Shown here in pieces: positions 35,353 to 44,822 of a DNA stretch of 64,000 bases (position 1 is the stretch's first letter; every line of letters begins with the position of its first letter). The DNA lies in contig CAXXKZ010000013.1 of the NCBI GenBank assembly GCA_963665545.2, forward strand, positions 248,001 to 312,000. Reading direction: 5' to 3'. Below the pieces are notes generated by a model that saw only the letters and a program-made list of their open reading frames with translations, did not search any database and was not told where the DNA came from. Position numbers and translations under genes: made by a program. Origin of the DNA: G963665545 sp963665545 (lineage in GTDB: Bacteria; Pseudomonadota; Gammaproteobacteria; Xanthomonadales; SZUA-36).

Positions 35353-36498
35353 TTATGAATCCGGTTCCGCACCCCTCGCGCGTACCCAACGCTGAACGCG
35401 TTTGCCGGTAGCCTCCGCGGTAAAAATATTGCCGTGGGAATCAAAATCCGCCTGGTGCACACGATTGAGTTGACCGGCGAAGTTTCCGAAATGACCGAAA
35501 GACCCGATCTCCCGGCCATCCTCTCGCCTTACCAGCCTGATCTTGAAGTTGCCGAGATCCGTGATGGCCATCAGGTTCCGGTTGCCGGCTGTCCACAGGC
35601 TAATATGGCCCACGGTTCCAGGTGGCAGTGTTTCGGTCCGGTAATAGTGCTCGCGCAAGAACTCACCCTGAGCGGTAAATACCTGTACGCGGTTGTTGTC
35701 GCGGTCGCAGACGAACACCGTGCCGTCATCCGCCACGGTAATGCAATGGGCCGTGCGAAACTGTCTCGCAGGTGGTTCCGCTGGATTGTAGGGACCGAGG
35801 TCAATGTCAGTCGGAGGTTCGCCATAGGCGCCCCATAGCCGTTTGAATGCGCCACTGTCCGCATCGAACACAATCACCCGGTGGTTGCCATAGCCATCGG
35901 CGACGAATACCTCGTTGGTCGGTGGATACACGGCCATATCTGCAGCCCCGGACAATTGGGAAGGGTCACTGCTGCTCTTTGAAGGCCCGGCCGCGCCGAT
36001 CTGCATCAGGAATTCACCATCGGCGGTGAATTTCAACACCATGCCGTCCGGCGGTTCGCCACCTGGGCCGACTCGCGAGGAACTCCCACCAATCCAGACA
36101 TGGCCAATGTGATCAATGGAGATGCCATGTTCCACGCGGGGCCAGTCATAGCCATCACCCGGTCCGCCCCAGGCACGGACCACGTTGCCCTCGGGGTCGA
36201 ATTCAATGACCGGCGGCGCTGGCAAGCAGCACTCAGACAAGGGCGGATCCAGCGCTGCACCTTTTTCCCAGGGCGCCAGAGTACCGGGTCTGTGCACGAT
36301 CCAGACATGGTCGCGGGCATCCACCTCCATGCCGCCGATTTCGCCGATCACCCAGTTGTTCGGCAGGGGCAGCACGGGCCAGTTGGGGTCCACGGTATAT
36401 TCCGACTCTTCTTCCGTTCGCGCGTCACCGAGGGCCATTGCGTTTGTCACACAAACCAGGCCGGCGAGCAAGATAACCTTCACTTTGAGATACACCAT
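35353..36498 (-). CDS. Exported NHL-type beta-propeller protein
   Basis: The 381-residue protein has a signal peptide and repeated NHL blades: GGMEVDARDHVWIVHRPGTL, VIEFDPEGNVVRAWGG, NEVFVADGYGNHRVIVFD, CDRDNNRVQVF and HQADFDSHGNIFTAEATGKR. The fold resembles peptidyl-alpha-hydroxyglycine amidating lyase but enzyme activity is not shown. It is the first gene of the - strand operon, 62 bases ahead of the next. It probably binds a substrate or partner protein outside the cytoplasm. Confidence 0.85.
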   Translation of the reverse strand: MVYLKVKVILLAGLVCVTNAMALGDARTEEESEYTVDPNWPVLPLPNNWVIGEIGGMEVDARDHVWIVHRPGTLAPWEKGAALDPPLSECCLPAPPVIEFDPEGNVVRAWGGPGDGYDWPRVEHGISIDHIGHVWIGGSSSRVGPGGEPPDGMVLKFTADGEFLMQIGAAGPSKSSSDPSQLSGAADMAVYPPTNEVFVADGYGNHRVIVFDADSGAFKRLWGAYGEPPTDIDLGPYNPAEPPARQFRTAHCITVADDGTVFVCDRDNNRVQVFTAQGEFLREHYYRTETLPPGTVGHISLWTAGNRNLMAITDLGNFKIRLVRREDGREIGSFGHFGNFAGQLNRVHQADFDSHGNIFTAEATGKRVQRWVRARGAEPDS

Positions 36499-36644
36499 CT
36501 ATGTGCTTATTGACCCATAGCTTACAGATTATTCCGGAGACATGGTTTACACATTAACGCATTTGGGGAGGACCCCGAATGCCTTGGAAAGGCAGTGTCA
36601 GACTAAAACGACCACGTCTGCGAATGTGTGTAGCACCCTTGGCG

Positions 36645-37183
36645 TCACGAAGCAAGTTGACGCCCCTCAGTGAGGGCGGCGGAGCGATTGAGCTTGAAGT
36701 TCTTGCGGCTATAAAGATGGCGTTGTTGGTTGAAGTGATTGTGAGCTGAAGCATGAACGGCAGCGAATTTCTGTAGCGACTTTGCGTTCCTGAATTTCGC
36801 CATTGTGCGCTCTTGTCGTACCTCAATGCTGCCTTGCAATCGCGCCTCTTGGTGACGAATACTTCGAGGACTTCACCCTCGTGGTCGACCGCCCTCCAAA
36901 GGTAGTAGGTTTCGCCATTGATCCGTACGAAAACCTCGTCGGGGTGCCACCTCCATTGCGTCAAGCCATACATCGCTGCTGACCGCTTCCTTCTTATCTC
37001 ATTCGCGAACGTTGGTCCGAATCGGTTCCACCAGGCTCGTACCGTCTCGTAGCTGATGTCAATACCACGTTCATGGAGTAGATCTTCGACCTACCGGAGT
37101 GACAGCGGCAATCGGACATACATCATGACAGCCAAGCGGATAATTTCAGGCGATGTTTTGAAGTATCGGAACGGATTACGCAT
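36645..37183 (-). pseudogene. IS6-family transposase, decayed
   Basis: From an ATG at 37183 the - strand reads MRNPFRYFKTSPEIIRLAVM, then LPLSLR-stop-VEDLLHERGID, ETVRAWWNRFGPTFA, QWRWHPDEVFVRINGETYYL and WRAVDHEGEVLEVFVTKRRDCKAALR, a near-complete IS6/IS26-type N-terminus. A TAG replaces the Gln of LRQVEDL. After CKAALR the sequence jumps to VRQERTMAKFRNAKSLQKFAA and the C-terminal NHFNQQRHLYSR in another frame, so the central part with the last catalytic residues has been deleted. Confidence 0.85.
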
Positions 37184-37338
37184 CAGCGAAGACTACGAAA
37201 CACGCTCTGTTGGGCAAGCTATTTTACTTTGATAGTGCCACCCAGAGAGTAACGCCCAGCTTGCGGAGAGAATCATTGAGTTTGATGGTTGCTTGGTTAG
37301 TGAATATATGCCTTTAACAACGATGCATAAGAGTTTTT

Positions 37339-37533
37339 TTGTTGAAAGCTACTCGGGTGAGAGAGCGGGGTATGCGTCGATTCAAGTCAGCGCATCAGGC
37401 CCAGCGCTTTTTGAGTGCACATGCGGCTGTCTGCAATCTGCTCAACTTGGGCCGGCATTTGATTTCGGCCAAACACTACCGATTGTTTAGACAGCGCGCC
37501 TTTGCGTCCTGGAAATATGCGACAGCACCTTAA
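37339..37533 (+). pseudogene. C-terminal fragment of a second IS6-family transposase
   Basis: On the opposite strand to the previous remnant, the frame reads RERGMRRFKSAHQAQRFLSA, then GRHLISAKHYRLFRQRAFAS and WKYAT. This is the usual IS6 C-terminus (RFKS--QAQRFLS-H--I-NLF-L-RHL-SA-HYR-FR-RAF--W--AT). About 55 residues remain. It differs enough from the neighbouring copy to be a separate element. Confidence 0.8.
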
Positions 37534-37667
37534 TCATGATCTTTCCCGGAGTTCGCTCGGGTTTAACTCTGGTCAAATCGATTAGTGCGGGAGCCTATAC
37601 CTGAATAAACATGCTGGCGGTTGTGTCACGGTCTGCTAGTCTTAAACAATTCTGGAGGAAATTCCCG

Positions 37668-39575
37668 ATGAACAACTTCATGCAAAAATTCATAGCTGCA
37701 GTTCTGACATCGGCTCTGGCCTTAAGCAACACCGCCCGTACCGACGACCTGCCTCCCGTCCAATACAGCGGGTGGACCTGGGAAAAAGAAATCTTCGTGC
37801 CCATGAGCGACGGCACCAACCTCTCAACCGATGTGTTGCTACCCAAAGGCGCCAGCGGCAAGTTGCCCACGGTGCTGGTGCGCACGCCCTACCACAAGGA
37901 AAACACCCACTACGCCTTGTTCAAGGTCTGGGACGACATGTTCCTGCAACGCGGCTATGCGGTGGTGATCCAGAATGAGCGTGGACGCCATTTTTCAGAA
38001 GGCGTGTATGAGAATTACCTGGAGGGAGCCAACAGCGACGGTTATGACGCTGTCGAATGGGTCGTCAATCAACCCTGGTCAAACGGCAAGGTGGGCACCA
38101 TCGGCTGCTCCTCATCTGGTGAGCAACAGTGGGGCATGTCTAGTAGCAATCACCCGGGGCATGCCGCAGCACTGCCGCTGGCCTCCGGAACCGCGGTCGG
38201 GGACGTGCCAGGAAATGACACCCAGGGCGCCATCTATCGCGGCGGTATTCCAATGGTGGGCCTGTGGGCCTGGTGGTACCACGACATGTCGCCCACCGAA
38301 AAGCTGATCTTGCCACCTGGAAGTACACAGGCACAACGAATCCGCTTGCGCAATGCTTTTACGCTGCAACCCGAAACCTGGTTCTACAAGCTCAACGGCA
38401 AGACCATTGATACCTCGGGCATCAAAAACGATCCGGTGGTGGCGATCAGTCACCTGCCCAGCAAGGACATCCTGCGCAATCTTGGTGGCCCCATCACGCC
38501 CTATGACCATTACCTGACCTGGGGTCCCGGAGATTCGCGCTGGGACCAAGTCGAGATGATTCGTGATGGCGCTAAACCGCGGGTTCCGGCGCTGCTGGTC
38601 AACACCTGGCATGATGTGGGTGTCGGCGAGATGGTCCGTTTGTTCAAATATCTGCAGGATTTGAACACACCCAATCAGTATCTCATCATTGGCGCTGGCC
38701 CGCACTGCTCGATGCTGGGTGAACCCTCTCTGGGCAACCTCGGGTTTGGTGACCTGCACATCGGGGACGCGCGCTATAACGGCATGGACTACGGTTTTGC
38801 CAAACTGTTTCTCGACTGGTTTGACCACTGGCTTAAAGGTGAGGACAACGGAGTCACCGAAATGGACAAGGTCCAGCTTTATGTGATGGGTAAGGGATGG
38901 ATAAGCGGCGACCGCTGGCCGCTGCGCTCAACCCGCTTCATGCCCTATTATCTTGACAGTGATGGCAATGCGGGCTCGCGAGTCAACAGCGGCTCACTTT
39001 CAACCGGTAAGCCGACTGGCGCTGACGCCGATGAGTACATCTATGATCCCGCCACGCCGGTACCCACCCGGGGCGGTGGTTGCTGCAGCGAAGACATGGC
39101 CCTCGACCAGCGCGAGGTGGAGATTCGCAGCGATGTGCTGGTCTACACGACGCCGGTGCTTGAAAAGGACCTGACGATTGCCGGGCCCATCGAGGTCGTG
39201 CTGTATGTCTCCTCATCCGCCAAAGACACGGATTTCACCGTCAAGCTAACCGATGTCTATCCCGACGGCACCTCCATAAACCTCAATGACGATGGCTTCC
39301 GGGTGCGCTACCGCAATGGCTTTGACAAGACGGTCCTGATGCAGCAGGGCGAGGTCTACAAAATCTCACTAGGCAACATGGTCACCGCCAACCACTTCCC
39401 GGCCGGGCACCGCATCCGGGTGCAGGTTAGTTCGAGCAATTTTCCGAATTATGAGCGGAACCTGAATACCGGCGGCAACAATTACGATGAAACCGAATGG
39501 GTGGTGGCGGAGAACAGTGTCCATCACTCCCGGGCTTATCCGTCACATATTGTATTACCGGTGATTCCAGAATGA
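37668..39575 (+). CDS. Exported CocE/NonD-family (X-Pro dipeptidyl peptidase-like) hydrolase
   Basis: The start at 37668 is preceded by TGGAGGAAA and opens a signal peptide (MNNFMQKFIAAVLTSALALS, then NTARTDD). The 635-residue protein has the alpha/beta hydrolase nucleophile motif in GCSSSGEQQW (Ser148), a DxRG-type NERGRHFSEG oxyanion segment, and a C-terminal jelly-roll domain ending in HPVILP-like HIVLPVIPE. Relatives cleave acyl-proline peptides, cocaine-type esters or glutaryl-7-ACA. It stands alone between IS wreckage and the aminotransferase. Confidence 0.88.
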   Translation: MNNFMQKFIAAVLTSALALSNTARTDDLPPVQYSGWTWEKEIFVPMSDGTNLSTDVLLPKGASGKLPTVLVRTPYHKENTHYALFKVWDDMFLQRGYAVVIQNERGRHFSEGVYENYLEGANSDGYDAVEWVVNQPWSNGKVGTIGCSSSGEQQWGMSSSNHPGHAAALPLASGTAVGDVPGNDTQGAIYRGGIPMVGLWAWWYHDMSPTEKLILPPGSTQAQRIRLRNAFTLQPETWFYKLNGKTIDTSGIKNDPVVAISHLPSKDILRNLGGPITPYDHYLTWGPGDSRWDQVEMIRDGAKPRVPALLVNTWHDVGVGEMVRLFKYLQDLNTPNQYLIIGAGPHCSMLGEPSLGNLGFGDLHIGDARYNGMDYGFAKLFLDWFDHWLKGEDNGVTEMDKVQLYVMGKGWISGDRWPLRSTRFMPYYLDSDGNAGSRVNSGSLSTGKPTGADADEYIYDPATPVPTRGGGCCSEDMALDQREVEIRSDVLVYTTPVLEKDLTIAGPIEVVLYVSSSAKDTDFTVKLTDVYPDGTSINLNDDGFRVRYRNGFDKTVLMQQGEVYKISLGNMVTANHFPAGHRIRVQVSSSNFPNYERNLNTGGNNYDETEWVVAENSVHHSRAYPSHIVLPVIPE

Positions 39576-39719
39576 GCTACTACTGAGTCACCAGCACTGC
39601 AGGGGCGGCATCTTGCCGCGACTCATTAAAAGGAGACTGGCAACGATTAACGAGACCATTGCCATACTTCCCTGATTTGCTATCGGGTTTGAGTGTGCCG
39701 AATCGCACCATCCAAACGG

Positions 39720-39820
39720 TGACGATCCATAACTCTCTCCTGTGCAATGCACCTTGAGGTTAATACGAACATCGGTCCGAAGCAGTTCCACCAAGCACGC
39801 ACTGTCTCGTAGCTGATGTC
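39720..39820 (-). repeat. Scar made of IS481-family and IS6-family ends
   Basis: Bases 39720-39762 repeat the right end of the IS481-family element (17425-17466) with about two mismatches. They are followed directly by 39766-39820, which matches 37006-37060 of the decayed IS6 transposase at 47 of 55 positions. A 100-bp mosaic of two different insertion sequences remains with no gene attached. Confidence 0.8.
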
Positions 39821-39886
39821 TATATTTTTCTTTGACAATGCCGTTGACAGTGCTTCTGGGAATCAAATGCGGGAGAGTTTCATGTC

Positions 39887-40987
39887 TCATCCTGAGTTTT
39901 CATTATCTCTCCCGAAAGGATAGTATTTTTCATCGACTTGCATCGTCCAATCGAAGGGATCGCTTTGTCGGCGCTCCTGAATGGCCAGAAGTGATTTCCG
40001 TAGCTCACTTGCCAGGTGATCTACGCGGCTGAGTTCATAGGTGGTGCCGTCTGAGTCGGCAATGGAGCTGATCGGAGAAACGATAACCGCAGTGCCGCAA
40101 GAAAAAACCTCAGTCACGGAACATGAACGGATGCCGTCCAACACCTCCTGAATGGGGACATTTCGCTCCACCACGTCAACACCCTGATGGCGGGCCAATT
40201 GAATAATGGAATCCCGAGTGACCCCGGCAAGGAATGAGCCGTTGAGCGCGGGGGTATGCAGCGCGCCTTCTATCACGAAAAAGAGATTCATCCCGGAAAG
40301 CTCTTCGATATACTTCATTTCGATCGGATCCAGCCAGAGGGATTGATCATGCCCCCGACCTACAACATTGCGAGCTGATTGCAAAGCAGCCGCATAGTTT
40401 CCACCGGTTTTTGCCGCGCCCGTGCCGCCGCGCGCTGCGCGGCACGCCTCTCGCTCTATCTGAACCTTCATATGGCCGGCATGAAAGGCAGATGACGGGC
40501 TGGCGATGACCACAAAAGTAAAGGTATCGGACACACCCATACCCAAGCTTGCATTGGTTGCAATCAAAAAAGGCCGCAGATAGAGCGACTCACCAGAACC
40601 TTTGGGAATAAAGGACTCGCAGTAGGCTGATATCAGCCCGATCCCGTCCATAAATATATCTTCGGGAACTTCGACCATACACATCCGTGCGGCAGAACTC
40701 TTCAAGCGTTTATGATTGTCGAGCGGGCGAAATAAGTTGGCTCGACCCCTTGCGTCCTGGTAAGCCTTGAGTCCTTCAAATACCTCCTGGGCGTAGTGCA
40801 AAACTTTTGATGCTGGATCCAGCTTTAGATTGCCATAGCGGGAGAGGACGCCTTGCTGCCAATTTCCGTCGCGAAAGTCAGCCCGGTACATGACGGGTGC
40901 CATGACTTCCCCGAAGCCGATCTTGTTGGGCAGAGAAAACTCAGCCAGTGCTGATAAAACATCGGGTTCTATAAGGTAGTTCGCCAT
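39887..40987 (-). CDS. Branched-chain amino acid aminotransferase
   Basis: The 366-residue fold-type IV PLP enzyme has Lys193 in AAKTGGNYAAAL, which would bind PLP, together with HYAQEVFEGLKAY, LYLRPF and the C-terminal EVFSCGTAVIVSPI. Length and motifs match the longer eukaryote-like / class II BCAT group. It transfers the amino group between branched-chain amino acids and 2-oxoglutarate in the cytoplasm. It is transcribed alone. Confidence 0.92.
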   Translation of the reverse strand: MANYLIEPDVLSALAEFSLPNKIGFGEVMAPVMYRADFRDGNWQQGVLSRYGNLKLDPASKVLHYAQEVFEGLKAYQDARGRANLFRPLDNHKRLKSSAARMCMVEVPEDIFMDGIGLISAYCESFIPKGSGESLYLRPFLIATNASLGMGVSDTFTFVVIASPSSAFHAGHMKVQIEREACRAARGGTGAAKTGGNYAAALQSARNVVGRGHDQSLWLDPIEMKYIEELSGMNLFFVIEGALHTPALNGSFLAGVTRDSIIQLARHQGVDVVERNVPIQEVLDGIRSCSVTEVFSCGTAVIVSPISSIADSDGTTYELSRVDHLASELRKSLLAIQERRQSDPFDWTMQVDEKYYPFGRDNENSG

Positions 40988-41128
40988 CTTGCAGATCCTT
41001 ACTTCGACCTTATCACTTCCGCATCCAGGTCACGGCAGCAGCGGCCGGGGTTCAATGTAACATTCTCATTTTCTATTCGCCCGGAATTTCGAGCAACGGG
41101 TTGTTGATTATGACACCACCCATCCGGC

Positions 41129-41326
41129 TCAGTTGAGAAGTCTGACACCTTCCGGAACCTGCACCTGAGCGATATGGCGTGTAAATGATATCAGGCAGTA
41201 AAAGCCCATCAGTCCGACCAACTCGATCACGCCGGCCTCGCCTAGAAGTTCACACACCGCTAAGTAAGAGGCGTCACTGACTTCTCCTGACTGAAGCAAC
41301 GTGTGGCAGAACTGGTACACCACCAA
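41129..41326 (-). pseudogene. C-terminal fragment of a carboxymuconolactone decarboxylase-family protein
   Basis: The frame reads MVVYQFCHTLLQSGEVSDAS, then LLGEAGVIELVGLMGFY and VQVPEGVRLLN. Full-length CMD-family proteins end with FC-EL-----VSDA-Y------GE-GVVEL--L-GYY------LN----P-PEG. The AhpD-like active Cys region that normally precedes it is absent, so about 65 of 180 or so residues remain. Confidence 0.7.
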
Positions 41327-42188
41327 TACCGACGGTAGAAGTATTGGGGCCGAAGTTGGAGGGATTAGATGGCGCGGTTAAGTTGCGATCCTAGGCCGTT
41401 CAGATCCAGAAAATTGACCACCTACTTAAGGAAGGTCATTCCCTGCTAATTCCCTGTTATTGAATTCTGCGGGCAACCAATTGAGATTCAAATCCCCTGC
41501 GCCACCACCTTATGTTAGTAATAGCGATGTAGTCACCCATGTTTATCGGGTTATATGTTCAATCGAAAGTCGAGAGGTCAAACCTCTTACTCGACTGGTT
41601 TGGCTGACGAACACTCTTTAAGTTTCAATTGGATGAGCCCGGAAAGATACGCTCGGAAAAATTTAACGCTGAAGGACCACGGTTTCGAAGCTCCTTTACG
41701 CAAGCTACTTCAGGCTCAAAATATTATCCTGACTCGATAGAATGCAATTATTTTCAGAACCCCTCTATTGACGAACAGGGCTTCAACTCGATAGAATGCA
41801 ATTATTTTCAAAATTGACGAACAGGGCTGAAAATGGCTGAAAGTGAACGACGATATTTATGAGATAAAAAGGGAATTCGAAGCTGATGAATTCGACGGCG
41901 TTAAGGGCTATGAAGTCCTTATCATTGAGGCTTATGAATCACCATTTGATTTTTGTTAGAGTCGACGCGACGCTCCTCTCGGCGACAGTCGAGGCAAATC
42001 CTGCTCAAAAGGTTGATGATGAATCAGATATTTGAAATGGCCATGTCAAAAGAAGGGTCCTGAATCAACGTATACCCTGTAAGTGCCAAGAGGCCGGGAG
42101 TGAGCGGCCTTGGGCTGGAAGCGCAACAGAAGGCCGTACGAGACTACTTGAGCAGCAACGGCTCGGCACATCTCAGATAACACAAAGC
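41327..42188. other. 860-bp stretch: possible tRNA-derived scrap, no supported gene
   Basis: Around 41480-41510 the sequence GAGATTCAAATCCCCTGCGC followed by CACCA resembles a T-arm plus acceptor end of a tRNA, but the stem base before TTC does not pair correctly and no other arms are present. A tandem repeat follows at 41732-41829. A short frame near 41843-41959 has acidic protein-like content but is only about 39 codons. Confidence 0.35.
41732..41829. repeat. Imperfect tandem duplication, period about 54 bp
   Basis: The phrase ACTCGATAGAATGCAATTAT occurs at 41732 and again at 41786. Each copy is followed by TTTTCA(G/A)AA and then by TTGACGAACAGGGCT; the first copy has an extra CCCCTCTA-type insertion before that. 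It could be a recombination scar or a regulatory repeat. Confidence 0.7.
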
Positions 42189-42569
42189 GTGTGCTTGCAG
42201 CAGCTAAGGCATGGGGGCAGTAATAATCAGACGTATTTCGGCGACGTTAAGGTACTTGCAAGCCAAGGGCTGATCGACCTCTCCTATGGCTCATCGGGCA
42301 GCCCGTTGTTCGATGTTTCCCCGTTGGGTTCTAGCTACTACGAGTACCTGAAACAGCAAACTGGGGAGCCAGTGGAGCAGCATCAAGAAGAGCTTGAATC
42401 GTACATCGACGCCGCGTCATTTAAGGCTCGTTATCCGAATGCATGCGACTAGTGGAACGACGCACAGAGACGTCTGTGGGCAGAGTCTGAACGGGAACTA
42501 ACGACTATTGGTCACCTATGCCGTGAAGCAATGCAAGAGTTTCCGGATACTCTCGTCACGCTTCATTGA
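42189..42569 (+). pseudogene. Broken gene with in-frame TAG, unknown function
   Basis: The frame runs from about 42189 to a TGA at 42569 with a TAG at 42450-42452. The part before the TAG ends LESYIDAASFKARYPNACD and the part after reads WNDAQRRLWAESERELTTIG, then HLCREAMQEFPDTLVTLH, both with clear coding character and a natural continuation. The ending GH-CREAMQEF recalls a widespread uncharacterised protein family, but I cannot name it. The 5' end is also missing (stops upstream). Confidence 0.55.
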
Positions 42570-42682
42570 AATTTGTTGCAAAGCCAGAATCAACGCCGCC
42601 TGAGGGCGCTGGTCCCACCTGAAGGATTGATGCAATTTTTTGGGTTGGAAAGATAATTCGTCGCCGTACTATCCAGTTCTAC

Positions 42683-42711
42683 TTGACCTCGAATCATACG
42701 AACGCTATGGT
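42683..42711 (+). promoter_or_regulatory. Promoter of the hyuA operon
   Basis: TTGACC at 42683-42688 and TATGGT at 42706-42711 are separated by 17 bases. The predicted start point falls at about 42718, inside the palindromic operator, which is a standard repression geometry. Confidence 0.6.
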
Positions 42712-42729
42712 TGATGAAACGTTTCATCA
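42712..42729. promoter_or_regulatory. Palindromic operator TGATGAAACGTTTCATCA
   Basis: This 18-bp perfect palindrome lies at the predicted transcription start of the hyuA operon, 39 bases before the TTG start. A 20-bp perfect palindrome with the same core TGAAACGTTTCA lies at 50920. The CG-centred symmetry suits a LacI-family or similar dimeric repressor; no such gene is in the window. Confidence 0.75.
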
Positions 42730-42767
42730 GATGACCAACCGAGAGTGGAAATGATATTGGAAGGGCT

Positions 42768-44819
42768 TTGAAACGCCTTGGGATAGATGTTGGCGGCACC
42801 TTTACGGACGTGATCCTCGTGGATGATGGCAGTGGAGGAATCTGGCCTGCCAAAGTTCCCACGACACCCGATGATCCTGTCATTGGCGCCATCGACGGAA
42901 TACGCAAGATCGTCGAGATCAGCGGTATATCGGCCGCCGATCTGGATTTTGTCGGTCACGGCACCACGATTGCAACCAATCTTATCGTTGAGGGCAAGGG
43001 GGCGCCGACGGCCCTGGTGACGACACGGGGGTTCCGGGACATTCTGGAATTTCGACGCGTGTCTCGGCATGATCGAGCGGATCTGTACGATCTATTTTTT
43101 GACAATCCCGATCCCCTGGTGCCTCGTCACCGGCGTCTGGAAGTTAACGAGCGAGTCCGGTATGACGGTTCGGTGGAAACTGAGCTCGATTCAGCTGAAA
43201 TTGCGCAGCTGGCTCAGCAAATCGCTGACAGCGAAGCCAGAGCGGTGGCGATATGCCTAATTAATTCTCACGTCAACCCGGACCACGAACGCCAGGTGAT
43301 CGATGATTTGCGGCGACGGCTGCCAGACTTGTTCATTACCGCCTCGATTGACATAAACCCAGAGTTGTCTGAATACGAACGTAGCAGCACGACGGTTATC
43401 AATGCCATGCTGGGCCCGAGCTGCAGCCGATATATCAAGACGTTTAGCTCCAGTGCCAAGGAAGAGGGTGTCGATGGCGAAATACTCTTTATGCGCTCCA
43501 ACGGCGGCCTCGCGACTGCGGCCGCGACCGCTGAGCGCCCAGTGGCGCTGCTGGAATCTGGTCCAGCGGGCGGTGTCACCGCCGCGGCGAAGCTGTGTCA
43601 GAGACTGGGCATCGAGCACGCCATTACCGGAGACATGGGTGGCACAACGTTCGACGTCTCTTTGATTCGGAACGGCCAACCGGAGTTCCGCACCTCCGGG
43701 TTGGTCCAGAGCTACGCGGTTCGGGCGCCGACGATCGATATCGAATCGATTGGCGCCGGCGGAGGTTCGATCGCCTGGATCGATTCCGGCGGTGGCGTAC
43801 ACATCGGGCCCGAAAGTGCCGGCGCGGCTCCTGGACCTGCATGCTACGGCCGCGGTGGCGAGCGCGCCACCGTGACGGACTGCAACTTGGTGCTGGGCTA
43901 TGTCGATCCTGGCAGTTTTATTGGCGGTGACTTCGCCCTGGATGTCGATGCCGCACACCGGGCCGTGGAGATCGACATTGCATCGCCGCTAAATATCGGG
44001 CTCGTTGAGGCGGCGCGTATAGTCAGGGCGGTGGCCAATGCCCAGATGGCGCAGGCCATTCGTCTCATGACGGTAGAGCGCGGCTACGATCCACGCGAAT
44101 TTGTCTATCTGTGCTTCGGTGGCGGCGGCCCGCTGCATGCGATCGATCTGGCTGATGAACTGGAGATTCCCAGGGTAATCGTACCCAGTCACCCCGGTCT
44201 GTTCAGTGCCTTCGGCATGTTGGTTGCGGACCAGATCTACGACCTCCAGAGGCCGGTATTGCGCAACCTCGATCAAATCGACCCGCAAGAACTGGCCGGT
44301 CACCTCGGCGCTCTGCAGCAGAAAATGACGGCAACGCTTGAAAGCGCCGGGGTGGTTGAGGCGGCGGCAAACATCCAGTGTCAGGCGGAATGCCGCTATA
44401 TTGGCCAGGCGGAAACACTGACTACCGAACTGCCGGGCGGGGCGCCGGACGTTGACATGATTGCGGAAATCACCCGTCGATTCGAAGATCAGCATATGCG
44501 TCTCTGGAATTTCGTGCAGTCGGACCGGCCGATCAGCTTTCTAAACCTGCGCATGCGTGCCCGTATCGCCAATTCCCGCTTTACTACGGGGACGCTGCAT
44601 TCCGGCGCAATGTCAGCCGCACCTGACGGGTCCCGCAACATCGTGTTGGATGAATTGCCGGAGCCGGTACCCACTTATAAGCGAGAGCACCTTGGGCCTG
44701 GGCAGTCACTGTCCGGCCCAGGCGTCATCGAAGAACAGAGTTCCTGCCTGGTTTTCCGCCGCGGACAAAATGTCGAGGTCGACGCCGAGGGCAATCTGAT
44801 CGTGACGCCGGAGGACTGA
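42768..44819 (+). CDS. Hydantoinase/oxoprolinase subunit A (HyuA-like)
   Basis: The 683-residue ATP-dependent acetone-carboxylase/hydantoinase family subunit begins LGIDVGGTFTDVILVDD, the ATPase phosphate loop, and has ESGPAGGV, DMGGTTFDVSLI and FGGGGPLHA. It starts at a TTG with GGAAGGG seven bases upstream. With subunit B it would cleave a cyclic amide or carboxylate a small carbonyl compound using ATP. It leads a five-gene + strand operon (HyuA, HyuB, CoA-transferase, HMGL-like lyase, PrpD), gene ends being within a few bases of each other. Confidence 0.9.
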   Translation: MKRLGIDVGGTFTDVILVDDGSGGIWPAKVPTTPDDPVIGAIDGIRKIVEISGISAADLDFVGHGTTIATNLIVEGKGAPTALVTTRGFRDILEFRRVSRHDRADLYDLFFDNPDPLVPRHRRLEVNERVRYDGSVETELDSAEIAQLAQQIADSEARAVAICLINSHVNPDHERQVIDDLRRRLPDLFITASIDINPELSEYERSSTTVINAMLGPSCSRYIKTFSSSAKEEGVDGEILFMRSNGGLATAAATAERPVALLESGPAGGVTAAAKLCQRLGIEHAITGDMGGTTFDVSLIRNGQPEFRTSGLVQSYAVRAPTIDIESIGAGGGSIAWIDSGGGVHIGPESAGAAPGPACYGRGGERATVTDCNLVLGYVDPGSFIGGDFALDVDAAHRAVEIDIASPLNIGLVEAARIVRAVANAQMAQAIRLMTVERGYDPREFVYLCFGGGGPLHAIDLADELEIPRVIVPSHPGLFSAFGMLVADQIYDLQRPVLRNLDQIDPQELAGHLGALQQKMTATLESAGVVEAAANIQCQAECRYIGQAETLTTELPGGAPDVDMIAEITRRFEDQHMRLWNFVQSDRPISFLNLRMRARIANSRFTTGTLHSGAMSAAPDGSRNIVLDELPEPVPTYKREHLGPGQSLSGPGVIEEQSSCLVFRRGQNVEVDAEGNLIVTPED

Positions 44820-44822
44820 GCC

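Noticed and set aside
41475..41510. tRNA gene
   Set aside because: Only a T-arm-like and acceptor-like end is present, with a mispaired stem and no D or anticodon arm.
9009..42569. In-frame stops (TGA, TAA, TAA, TAG and others) as evidence of stop-codon reassignment
   Set aside because: All three stop codons occur, always in fragments with other damage, while intact genes use all three normally as ends.
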